From JABDLF01 sp041609715 (lineage in GTDB: Bacteria > Pseudomonadota > Gammaproteobacteria > Steroidobacterales > JABDLF01): 64,000 nucleotides of DNA. Positions 15,898 through 23,202 of the stretch are shown here, piece after piece. Every line of letters starts with the position of its first letter. Positions within the stretch are counted from its first letter, which is position 1. Under the pieces are notes generated by a model. The model did not search any database, had not been told where the DNA came from, and worked only from the letters and a program-made list of their open reading frames with translations. The translations under genes and the position numbers were made by a program. The stretch covers positions 10,220 through 74,219 of the forward strand of contig JBFIQI010000001.1 of assembly GCA_041609715.1 (NCBI GenBank). Direction: 5' to 3'.

Positions 15898-17226
15898 ATG
15901 CTGGCGGCTATGCGGCCGGAATCTCAAAGCCCGTTGGTGCCGGGACCGCTGGGCGGCGACGGGCGTATCGAGGCCATCGATACCTTACGTGGATTCGCCG
16001 TGCTCGGAATCCTGGTGATGAACATCAATGCCATGGCAACACCCATGGCCGCCTACTTCAGCCCCAATGTCATGGGCGACACCTCGCCCCTGAATTTCGC
16101 CACCTGGCTGTTCGCGCATCTGTTCTTCGACTACAAGATGATGAACATTTTTTCCATGTTGTTTGGAGCCGGCCTGGTGGTCATGTGGCAGCGGGCACAG
16201 GCGGCGGGTCGTGGATTTGCTGCCATTTTTTACCGGCGCATTGTCTGGTTGCTGGTCATCGGCCTGCTGCATGCCTATCTCGTCTGGCATGGTGACATCC
16301 TGGTCACCTATGCACTATGCGGTGTGTTCCTGTTTCTGTTCAGGCGCCGCTCACCGCGTTTTTTGCTTATCAGCGCTGCGCTTTTTCTGCTGGTGGGCGC
16401 GTTGCTGGCCGTGGGCGGCGGCTACGCCCAGGAACGCTTGCGAACCGTGGCAGCCGAAATCGAAACCAAGGTTGCAGCAGGCCAGGAGCTCACGCCGCGC
16501 CGCCAGCAGTTGCTCGAGCAGTGGCAGGGTCTGCGCGCCACTTTCGATCCGGATCCCGGCGAACTGCAGCAGACCATCGAGAGCATGCGCGGGGATTTGC
16601 CAGAGGTGCTGGCGCAGAACGCCCATGAAGCCGTGATCATGCATACCCAGGCTCTGCCCTTCGAGTTGTTCTGGCGAGCCATGGGGCTGATGCTGCTGGG
16701 CATGGCTCTCATGAAAACGGATGTGTTCAGCGCCACCCGCGCTCCGGAATTTTATCGGCGCTGGATCCTGGCGGGCCTCGGTCTGGGGTTGCCCATCGTC
16801 GCTTACGGCGCCTGGCGCATGACCCTACATGATTTTGATTTTATCGCCCGTTTTCGCGCTGACGGGATGTTCAATTATTTTGCCAGCATCCTCATCAGCA
16901 TGGCCTATGTGGGCATGGTCATGCGCCTGTGTCAGCGCGATGCGCTGTCCGGGTTGCGCCGACGCCTGGCGGCCGTCGGACGCATGGCGCTCAGTAACTA
17001 CCTGGCACAGTCGCTGATCGCGGTAAGCATTTTTTATGGGTATGGCTTCGGGCTCTTCGGCCAGGTCAGCCGCTTCAATCTCTGGTGGGTGATACTGGGC
17101 ATCTGGTTCGCACAGCTGTTGTGGAGTCCCTGGTGGCTGACGCGCTTTCGCTTCGGCCCCGCCGAGTGGCTGTGGCGCAGCCTTACCTACCTGCGCCGGC
17201 AACCCTTCCGGGTGGCTCGCCACTGA
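15898..17226 (+). CDS. DUF418 family membrane protein
   Basis: The polytopic inner-membrane protein of about 440 residues has the N-terminal DUF418 signature: R-I-E-A-I-D-T-L-R-G-F-A-V-L-G-I-L near residue 23 and NIFSMLFGAGL near residue 82. About ten hydrophobic segments and a cytoplasmic or periplasmic insert (about residues 180-245) follow. The C-terminal part has the family's MALSNYLAQSL block. DUF418 proteins are of unknown function and resemble acyltransferase-3-like membrane enzymes. The AGGAG directly abuts the first ATG, so the in-frame ATG at 15910 may be the real start. Confidence 0.88.
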   Translation: MLAAMRPESQSPLVPGPLGGDGRIEAIDTLRGFAVLGILVMNINAMATPMAAYFSPNVMGDTSPLNFATWLFAHLFFDYKMMNIFSMLFGAGLVVMWQRAQAAGRGFAAIFYRRIVWLLVIGLLHAYLVWHGDILVTYALCGVFLFLFRRRSPRFLLISAALFLLVGALLAVGGGYAQERLRTVAAEIETKVAAGQELTPRRQQLLEQWQGLRATFDPDPGELQQTIESMRGDLPEVLAQNAHEAVIMHTQALPFELFWRAMGLMLLGMALMKTDVFSATRAPEFYRRWILAGLGLGLPIVAYGAWRMTLHDFDFIARFRADGMFNYFASILISMAYVGMVMRLCQRDALSGLRRRLAAVGRMALSNYLAQSLIAVSIFYGYGFGLFGQVSRFNLWWVILGIWFAQLLWSPWWLTRFRFGPAEWLWRSLTYLRRQPFRVARH

Positions 17227-17235
17227 ACTCAGGCC

Positions 17236-18279
17236 TCAGTTTTTGAGCTTGACGCCCAGGCTTTGCAACAGCGTTGCGCGAATCTGATTCAGTCGCTCAT
17301 CGTTCATCGGCCCGTAAAGTCCGCGCGCCTGTTGGGGGAGGTGCGCCATGGGCTCGCCGTTCACCTTGAAAATGTAATGATCGAACAGGCTGCGCCAGGC
17401 CATTCGCTCACCCTCGGGCATATCACGAATGGAAAGCAGGGCGTGCAGCATGGTGAGTCTTGGGGTAAACATCCAGGGCTCGGCGTCGCGCCACCAGAAG
17501 TTCAGTAACCCGCCCAGCGGCTCCAGGGCCTCGACATGGTGAAACCACAGGCTGGGAATATAAATGGCGTCGCCCGGATGCAGCTCCACGGACTGTGCGT
17601 GCTCAAGCGCTTTTCTGAAGCGCGGAAAACGCTCCAAGTCCGGGGCATGAAAATCCACCAGGCTGATGGGCTGGCCGGCCAGGGTGAATTCCAGCGGCCC
17701 CACGTAGAGGTTGGGAATCTGGTCGGTGGGAAACAAGGTGAAGCGGCGGCGTCCCGCCACCACCACCGCTATATTCTGTGGCAGGTCCCAGTGCGCACCC
17801 ACCCGCCCGCGGTTGCCGATCCAGATGGAGACCAGCTGTCTGCGGTCCGCCGCGACCAGCGGCATGGGGTTGGCTTCCCGTATTCCTGCCAGGCCTTCCT
17901 GCAGCGGAATGGCACCCGCATAAATACAGGGCGGCTGCGGGTCGTCGAGGTGTGCCAGCAAGGTGTCGAGCAGCTCCCCCAGCGGCAGCTTGCGGCGCTG
18001 GAAGTTGAACCCGTCGAGGGTCTCGTTGTAAAAAAAGCGGCCCTTGATGGTGGCGGGCGCCACGAACGCCTCCACCGGGTGCTGCTCGCCAAACCCCCGC
18101 ACATAATCACAAAACGATGGTGCGCCCGACTGGGCGGCGCCCACCAGCGGCCATGCGGAAGCGATGCCGCGCAAAACCGCCGGCTGGTTACGCACCGCGA
18201 TCTGGGCTGCGAACACCCCGGCATCCACGTCGGTCCACTCCCGCACGGCGCCGAGACCGCCCCAGTCGATTGCTTTCAC
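17236..18279 (-). CDS. Cupin-like (JmjC/Cupin_8) domain protein
   Basis: The 347-residue protein is of the cupin-8/JmjC-like class of Fe(II)/2-oxoglutarate hydroxylases. QPAVLRGIASAWPLV is the usual N-terminal helix. The H-W-D metal motif (GAHWDLPQNIAVVVAGRRRF) lies near residue 161, and the distal histidine is in the GDAIYIPSLWFHHVEAL block near residue 248. The substrate is unknown; relatives hydroxylate proteins or peptides, or sit in halogenase clusters. It is convergent with DUF418 and has no close operon partner. Confidence 0.8.
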   Translation of the reverse strand: MKAIDWGGLGAVREWTDVDAGVFAAQIAVRNQPAVLRGIASAWPLVGAAQSGAPSFCDYVRGFGEQHPVEAFVAPATIKGRFFYNETLDGFNFQRRKLPLGELLDTLLAHLDDPQPPCIYAGAIPLQEGLAGIREANPMPLVAADRRQLVSIWIGNRGRVGAHWDLPQNIAVVVAGRRRFTLFPTDQIPNLYVGPLEFTLAGQPISLVDFHAPDLERFPRFRKALEHAQSVELHPGDAIYIPSLWFHHVEALEPLGGLLNFWWRDAEPWMFTPRLTMLHALLSIRDMPEGERMAWRSLFDHYIFKVNGEPMAHLPQQARGLYGPMNDERLNQIRATLLQSLGVKLKN

Positions 18280-18362
18280 TCGCTGTCCCCCTGCACCAGG
18301 TGGCCAGATGATAACGCCAACCGACTCCGCTTACTGGCCCGCCGGAACTGCCGGGGCATGGC

Positions 18363-18818
18363 TCAGGCAAAGCCGGCCTGGCGCCAGGCCTCGAAGATCA
18401 CCACAGCCACGGCGTTGGAAAGATTCAGGCTGCGATTGCCCTCGCGCATGGGGATGCGCAGGCGCTGGGCGGCGGGCAAGGCATCCAGGACCGCCTGGGG
18501 CAAGCCCCTGGTCTCGGGCCCGAACAAGAAAATGTCGCCAGCCCGATAATCCGGTTCATCGTGGCGCGTGCTGCCGCGGGTGGACACCGCAAACACGCGC
18601 CCGCCGCCGGCGTTTCGTACCGCTTGTTCCAGGTTGGCACTGCTGGTGATGCTGGCATATTCGCGATAATCAAGTCCGGCGCGCCGCAGGCGTTTGTCAT
18701 CCAGCTCGAACCCCAGCGGTTCCACCAGGTGCAGATCGCAGCCGGTGTTGGCGCACAGGCGTATCACGTTGCCGGTGTTTGGCGGAATCTCTGGCTCGTA
18801 TAGAATGACGTGATACAT
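18363..18818 (-). CDS. trmL: tRNA (cytidine(34)-2'-O)-methyltransferase
   Basis: The 151-residue SPOUT methyltransferase 2'-O-methylates the wobble base of tRNA-Leu isoacceptors. The trefoil-knot motifs are present: IPPNTGNVIRLCANTG (about residues 11-26), FLFGPETRGLP (about 99-109) and the C-terminal RSLNLSNAVAVVIFEAWRQ (about 128-146). Length and order fit TrmL (E. coli YibK). Its start is 40 b from the divergent dihydroorotate dehydrogenase gene. Confidence 0.94.
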   Translation of the reverse strand: MYHVILYEPEIPPNTGNVIRLCANTGCDLHLVEPLGFELDDKRLRRAGLDYREYASITSSANLEQAVRNAGGGRVFAVSTRGSTRHDEPDYRAGDIFLFGPETRGLPQAVLDALPAAQRLRIPMREGNRSLNLSNAVAVVIFEAWRQAGFA

Positions 18819-18858
18819 GCGGGATTAACGCCTGCTTCGCTCGCTTCCAGGAAAATCC

Positions 18859-19842
18859 ATGTCAGACACCGCTGCCAACGCCTCCGGAAATCCGCTGGCC
18901 AGCACCTTCTGCGGCATGTCATTCGCTTCACCCATCGTGCTGCTTTCCGGCTGCGTGGGATTTGGCGAAGAGTACACACGGGTCGCCGGCTTTACCAACC
19001 GGGACGTGGGCGCGGTTTGCCTCAAGGGAACAACGGAGCAGGCGCGGTTGGGCAACCCGCCGCATCGTATTTATGAAACGCCCATGGGGATGCTGAACGC
19101 CATCGGATTGCAGAACCCCGGGGCGCAGCATGTGGTTGAAAAAATTCTCCCGACGCTGGATTTCTCCGAAACCCGGTTCATTGCCAACGTCTGCGGTTCC
19201 ACCATAGAAGAGTATGTGGCCGTGACGCGGCGTTTTGACGACTCACCCATTGATGCCATGGAAATCAACATTTCCTGCCCCAACGTGAAAGAGGGCGGTG
19301 TGGCCTTTGGCAATGACCCGGACATGTCGGCGCGGGTGGTGGCCGCCTGCCGCAAGGTCACCCAAAAACCCCTGATCACCAAGCTGTCCCCCAATCAAAC
19401 GGATATTGCCGGCAACGCGCAGCGCTGCATCGATGCGGGCACCGATGCCTTTGCCGTAATCAACACGCTGATGGGCATGGCCATCGACGTGGAAAAGCGC
19501 GAGCCGGTGATCGGCAACATCCAGGGTGGGCTCTCGGGACCGGCCATCAAGCCCATTGCCCTGCTCAAGGTGCACCAGGTGCACGCGGTGGCCAGCAAAC
19601 ATGGTGTGCCCATAATCGGCCAGGGAGGCATCCACACCGCCGCCGATGCGCTGGAGTTCCTCATCGCCGGGGCCCACGCCGTGGGCATAGGAACCGCGCT
19701 GTTTTACGATCCCCTGATCTGCAAAAAAATCAACGACGGCATGCGCGATTACCTGGTTCGTCACCAGATGCAGAACATCAGCGAACTGATTGGCACGCTG
19801 CACCCCGGGCAGGTGGCGGTAGAAACCTGCGGCGCAGGCTAA
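18859..19842 (+). CDS. pyrD: Dihydroorotate dehydrogenase, class 1B-like
   Basis: The 327-residue flavoprotein oxidises dihydroorotate to orotate in pyrimidine synthesis. The signature blocks are those of the PyrD-B (class 1B) type: INISCPNVKEGGVAFGNDP, which holds the catalytic cysteine (about residue 139), then NTLMGMAIDVEKREPV and GGLSGPAIKPIALLKVHQVH. Class 1B enzymes normally work with the iron-sulfur subunit PyrK and use NAD+, yet no pyrK lies beside this gene. Most gammaproteobacteria use the membrane-bound class 2 enzyme. The catalytic core looks complete; the electron acceptor is open. Confidence 0.88.
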   Translation: MSDTAANASGNPLASTFCGMSFASPIVLLSGCVGFGEEYTRVAGFTNRDVGAVCLKGTTEQARLGNPPHRIYETPMGMLNAIGLQNPGAQHVVEKILPTLDFSETRFIANVCGSTIEEYVAVTRRFDDSPIDAMEINISCPNVKEGGVAFGNDPDMSARVVAACRKVTQKPLITKLSPNQTDIAGNAQRCIDAGTDAFAVINTLMGMAIDVEKREPVIGNIQGGLSGPAIKPIALLKVHQVHAVASKHGVPIIGQGGIHTAADALEFLIAGAHAVGIGTALFYDPLICKKINDGMRDYLVRHQMQNISELIGTLHPGQVAVETCGAG

Positions 19843-19853
19843 AACAGGCGGTC

Positions 19854-20828
19854 TCAGTCGGCGTCGATTTCGAGGTCTTTGATTTTGCGCGTCAGCGTAT
19901 TGCGGCCCCAGCCCAGGAGTCGCGCCGCTTCCTGGCGCTGGCCGCCGCTCTTGTCGAGGGCAGCCCGAATCATGACCCGCTCCAGCTCCGGCACCGCGAT
20001 ATCCAGGATACCCACCTGCCCCTCGTCCAGCGCCCGGCGCGCCCACTTGTCCAGGGCGCCCGACCAGCCGTCGCTGCGTTTTTGCGGTTTGCTCCACAGA
20101 TCGTCGGGTAAATCATCGACATCAATGAGACGACCGTCGGTGAATGCCGTGGTGCGTCGGCACACGCTCTCCAGCTGTGGCAGGTTGCCGGGCCAGTCCA
20201 GTTCCACCAGCTTCTGAACCGCCGCTTCAGTCATGCTTTTTGCCATGATACTGAGTTCCTTGGCCTCCAGCGCCAGGTAATGTTTGATGAGGCCCGGGAT
20301 ATCGCTGCGACGGTGTCGCAGAGGTGGCAGGATCATCCGGTTGGCGGACAGCGCCTCCAGCAGGCGCTGATTGAAGAGCCCGGCGCTGGCGCGGGTTTTC
20401 AGGTCCTGGGTGGTGGCCGCCATGATGCGCGCGCCGGTCTTCACCGGCTTGTTGTGGCCGACGGGATAGAACTCGCCCTCTTGAAGCACGCGCAAAAGCT
20501 TGGCTTGTAAAGCCGGGATCAAGACGCCGATTTCGTCAAAATAAACGGTCCCGGCATTGGCGCGCATGAACGCTGCACTTTCGCCAAACAGCAGTCCCTC
20601 GATCTCGGCCGGCGCTGTCTCGCTCACATCCGCCACCACGAAAGCGCGCAGCGTCCCGCCAGCGTGCCGGTGCAGGGCCCGCGCAGTTTCTTCTTTGCCA
20701 GTGCCCTGCTCGCCCACCAGCAGGATGGGTGTGCGGCCGCCCGCCAGCTGTTCGAAAGACTCGCGGATTCTCACGACTGGCGGGCTGCTGCCCAGCAATT
20801 CAGGAATATTGACGGCGCGGCTCAGCAC
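19854..20828 (-). CDS. Reduced NtrC-like protein without receiver domain or GAFTGA loop
   Basis: The last 75 residues, with LDKWARRALDEG, VPELERVMIRAAL and the Fis-type helix-turn-helix RQEAARLLGWGRNTLTRKIK, identify the family as NtrC (GlnG). The 324-residue product starts directly at the AAA+ domain, where NtrC has about 470 residues with an N-terminal receiver. Walker A (GEQGTGKE) and Walker B (GTVYFDEIG) remain. Between them the segment that should hold GAFTGA is reduced to ESAAFMRA. The FREDLFHRL arginine-finger motif has become FNQRLLEAL, and sensor II GNVRQLE has become GNLPQLE. It should therefore bind DNA but not drive sigma-54 polymerase. The start is GTG, 30 b after the DUF4124 stop, where ntrB would be expected. 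Confidence 0.9.
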   Translation of the reverse strand: MLSRAVNIPELLGSSPPVVRIRESFEQLAGGRTPILLVGEQGTGKEETARALHRHAGGTLRAFVVADVSETAPAEIEGLLFGESAAFMRANAGTVYFDEIGVLIPALQAKLLRVLQEGEFYPVGHNKPVKTGARIMAATTQDLKTRASAGLFNQRLLEALSANRMILPPLRHRRSDIPGLIKHYLALEAKELSIMAKSMTEAAVQKLVELDWPGNLPQLESVCRRTTAFTDGRLIDVDDLPDDLWSKPQKRSDGWSGALDKWARRALDEGQVGILDIAVPELERVMIRAALDKSGGQRQEAARLLGWGRNTLTRKIKDLEIDAD

Positions 20829-20858
20829 CAGATCGCACCATGCGCCGGGGTTCTGTGC

Positions 20859-21398
20859 CTAGTTGCGTACCCGGTTAAGAAGGTTGGTCTGGTGTACGAA
20901 AAACGTAACGGTTTCGCTGGCAGCCACCTGGCTGCCCTGTTCGTCCACCACTTCAGCTCGCAGATTGTGCTCACCGCGATATACATCCGTCAGGGTATGC
21001 CTGAGGCCCTGCGACGGCCAGCTGGAGATGAGCTGCCCGTCGTAATACACCCGAATGCTGTGGGTCCGCTGTAAACCCGGCACCAGGCTGAGGCTTACCG
21101 GCAGCTGGCCGCCGATGTTCCGGAAAGTTTCCTGCTCGGCGGGCCTCACTATGGTCAAACTCTGATAAATCCCCGCAGCTTCGGCTTCCCCCGGGGAGGC
21201 CGCCGCAGGTGCCCCGCTGCTCGGACGCACGCCTGGCCTCGCAGAATATGTTTGTGCGCCCCGAATCGTGATTTCCTCGGCATTTTCCCGAGGTCGATCG
21301 GAATAGTGCACGACACCGTTTTCGTCCACCCAGCGATAGGTTCCCGCCAAAGCCGGCAGGCACAGGCAAATTAACAATAATCCGCTGAGTACTTTCAT
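20859..21398 (-). CDS. DUF4124 domain-containing envelope protein
   Basis: The 179-residue exported protein has a signal peptide (MKVLSGLLLICLCLPALAG). The DUF4124 motif follows directly: TYRWVDENGVVHYSDRP (about residues 20-36). The remainder is a beta-rich domain with the SVSLVPGLQRTHSIRVYYDGQ stretch, plausibly an Ig-like fold. Proteins of this type commonly lie between glnA and ntrB in gammaproteobacteria; their role is unknown. The ATG at 21398 is chosen because the signal peptide begins there; an upstream in-frame start at 21434 lacks support. Confidence 0.85.
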   Translation of the reverse strand: MKVLSGLLLICLCLPALAGTYRWVDENGVVHYSDRPRENAEEITIRGAQTYSARPGVRPSSGAPAAASPGEAEAAGIYQSLTIVRPAEQETFRNIGGQLPVSLSLVPGLQRTHSIRVYYDGQLISSWPSQGLRHTLTDVYRGEHNLRAEVVDEQGSQVAASETVTFFVHQTNLLNRVRN

Positions 21399-21446
21399 GG
21401 CTACAGAATAAGGGCTGCATGGCCAACTCACCAAATATTGAGACCG

Positions 21447-21478
21447 GCGCGGCGCCGCACAATTCCGCGCGGCGCCGC
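21447..21478 (-). terminator. Strong GC hairpin downstream of glnA
   Basis: The 12-mer GCGCGGCGCCGC occurs at 21447-21458 and again at 21467-21478. Its core GCGGCGCCGC is self-complementary, so the two copies form a 10-bp stem with a loop of about 10 b. There is no T-tract in the glnA direction, so it may be a 3'-end stabiliser or a weak or Rho-assisted terminator rather than a classic intrinsic terminator. Confidence 0.4.
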
Positions 21479-21492
21479 CTGGCCCGGCTTTT

Positions 21493-22902
21493 TCAGAGGC
21501 TGTAGTACATGTCGAACTCCACCGGATGGGTGGTCATGCGCAACCGGGTGACATCTTCGCTTTTCAGGGCGATGAAGGCGTCAATGGCATCGTCGCTGAA
21601 GACTCCGCCGGCCTTGAGGAATTCGCGATCCGCGTCCAGGGCATCCAGCGCCTCCTCCAGCGAGTAACAAACTTCGGGAATATCGCTGGATTCTTCCGGC
21701 GGCAGATCGTAAAGATCCTTGTCCATGGGATCGCCTGGATGAATTTTGTTGCGTATCCCGTCCAGTCCCGCCATCAACAGGGCTGTAAACGCGAAATACG
21801 GGTTGCAGGTCGAGTCCGGGAAGCGCACCTCGATCCGGCGTGCCTTGGGGTTGGCAATGAAAGGTATACGAATCGACGCCGAACGATTACGGGCCGAATA
21901 GGCAAGTTTCACCGGCGCCTCAAAGCCCGGCACCAGTCGCTTGTAACTGTTGGTGCGTGAATTGGTGTAGGCGTTCAGGGCGCGCGCATGTTTGATGATG
22001 CCGCCAATATAGAACAGCGCCGTTTCCGACAGGCCGCCGTAGCTGTCGCCGGTGAACAGGTTGTTACCATCTTTGGCCAGCGACTGATGCACGTGCATGC
22101 CGTTGCCGTTATCGCCCACCAATGGTTTGGGCATGAAGGTGGCCGTTTTGCCATAGCCATGCGCAACATTCATAACCACGTATTTCAGAATCTGCACTTC
22201 GTCCGCTTTGCGCACCAGCGAATTGAAGCCCACGCCGATTTCGCACTGTCCTGCTGTGGCCACCTCATGGTGATGCACCTCTGTTTTCAGGCCCATTTCT
22301 TCCAGCGCCACGCACATGGCGGAGCGAATGTCATGCAGGGAGTCAACCGGGGGCACCGGAAAGTATCCGCCCTTGACTCCGGGGCGATGCCCGAAGTTGC
22401 CGTCCTGATAGACCTTCTCGGAATTCCAGCCGGCTTCGGAGGAATCGATCTTGTAATGGGCGCCGCTCATCTCGCTGCCCCAGCGCACATCATCAAACAC
22501 GAAGAATTCGTTTTCCGGGCCAAAGAAAGCCTGGTCGGCGATGCCGGTGGACTTAAGGTATTCCTCGGCGCGCTTGGCAACAGAGCGGGGATCGCGTTCA
22601 TAGCCCTGCATGGTGGTGGGCTCAATGACATCGCAACGCAATACCAGGGTGCTGTCCTCGCTGAACACATCGATAACTGCGCTCTCGGGCTCCGGCATCA
22701 GGATCATGTCCGATTCGTTGATGCCCTTCCAGCCGGAGATCGAGGAACCGTCGAACATCTTGCCGTTCTCGAAAAAATCGTCGTCCACCACGCTGCTGGG
22801 AATGGTCACGTGTTGTTCCTTACCGCGGGTATCGGTAAAGCGCAGGTCCACAAAGGACACCTCTTTTTCTTTCAGTAATTTGAAAACGTCTGACGAGCTC
22901 AT
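21493..22902 (-). CDS. glnA: Glutamine synthetase, type I
   Basis: The 469-residue dodecameric enzyme makes glutamine from glutamate, ammonia and ATP and has exactly the E. coli GlnA length. Visible blocks are VDLRFTDTRGKEQHVTIP near the N-terminus, DGSSISGWKGINESDM (about 50-65), the ammonium/metal region VEVRFPDSTCNPYFAF-like at about 355, and DKDLYDLPPEES near residue 395. The tyrosine in that last block is the adenylylation site, so GlnE control is likely retained. I place the start at the ATG at 22902, 8 b after a good GGAGG, not the TTG at 22905. The upstream region carries a sigma-54-like promoter and two NtrC-type boxes. Confidence 0.97.
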   Translation of the reverse strand: MSSSDVFKLLKEKEVSFVDLRFTDTRGKEQHVTIPSSVVDDDFFENGKMFDGSSISGWKGINESDMILMPEPESAVIDVFSEDSTLVLRCDVIEPTTMQGYERDPRSVAKRAEEYLKSTGIADQAFFGPENEFFVFDDVRWGSEMSGAHYKIDSSEAGWNSEKVYQDGNFGHRPGVKGGYFPVPPVDSLHDIRSAMCVALEEMGLKTEVHHHEVATAGQCEIGVGFNSLVRKADEVQILKYVVMNVAHGYGKTATFMPKPLVGDNGNGMHVHQSLAKDGNNLFTGDSYGGLSETALFYIGGIIKHARALNAYTNSRTNSYKRLVPGFEAPVKLAYSARNRSASIRIPFIANPKARRIEVRFPDSTCNPYFAFTALLMAGLDGIRNKIHPGDPMDKDLYDLPPEESSDIPEVCYSLEEALDALDADREFLKAGGVFSDDAIDAFIALKSEDVTRLRMTTHPVEFDMYYSL

Positions 22903-22978
22903 CAATGGTTCCTCCGGAGCATGGGTTAAATTGTCTTGTTGCGGCCGCCATGCGGGCCACGCGCTTGACCTCGACTAG

Positions 22979-22994
22979 TGCATGATTCGCCCCA
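22979..22994 (-). promoter_or_regulatory. Sigma-54-like promoter of glnA
   Basis: Read on the minus strand, TGGGGCGAATCATGCA has the GG and GC dinucleotides exactly 10 b apart. It matches nine of twelve informative bases of TGGCACG-N4-TTGCA. The predicted start near 22968 gives a leader of about 65 b before the glnA ATG at 22902. Confidence 0.55.
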
Positions 22995-23067
22995 CTTAGG
23001 CAGAATGGCCGCCTGCCGATTCACCGGCGGCCCCTCTTTGGCCCCGGAAACGGTGGGAACGAACACG

Positions 23068-23084
23068 TGCACCACTATGGGGCG
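23068..23084. promoter_or_regulatory. NtrC-type binding site 1 upstream of glnA
   Basis: TGCACCA-CTA-TGGGGCG matches the NtrC palindrome TGCACCA-N3-TGGTGCA at 12 of 14 positions, with a perfect left half. Its centre (23076) lies about 108 b upstream of the predicted glnA start; the E. coli glnA site is at about -108. Confidence 0.6.
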
Positions 23085-23097
23085 GCAAGGATACCAC

Positions 23098-23114
23098 TGC
23101 CCCCAAATGGTGCA
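23098..23114. promoter_or_regulatory. NtrC-type binding site 2 upstream of glnA
   Basis: TGCCCCC-AAA-TGGTGCA matches the NtrC palindrome at 12 of 14 positions, with a perfect right half. The centre (23106) is 30 b from site 1 and about 138 b from the predicted glnA start; the E. coli pair is at about -108 and -140. Confidence 0.6.
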
Positions 23115-23202
23115 AGCTTTTTTTTGGCGGCTTTTTGGCGCTGGCCAGAGGGTGGCGAGCCTGCTTGATCGGTGCTTTTATTCGTCAGATGGCAACACGT
23201 TC

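Larger units (their letters stand above)
22903..23202. other. glnA-glyQ divergent intergenic region (300 b)
   Basis: This stretch separates the divergent glnA and glyQ genes. On the glnA side it holds a sigma-54-like promoter and two NtrC-like palindromes, listed separately. The glyQ side has a run of eight T at 23117-23124 and no promoter I can call with confidence. An open frame running into glyQ from 22978 is not credible as coding, because glyQ homology starts at 23203. Confidence 0.6.

Noticed and set aside
22978..23202. In-frame upstream extension of glyQ
   Set aside because: GlyQ homology starts at 23203, and the region holds the glnA regulatory sites.
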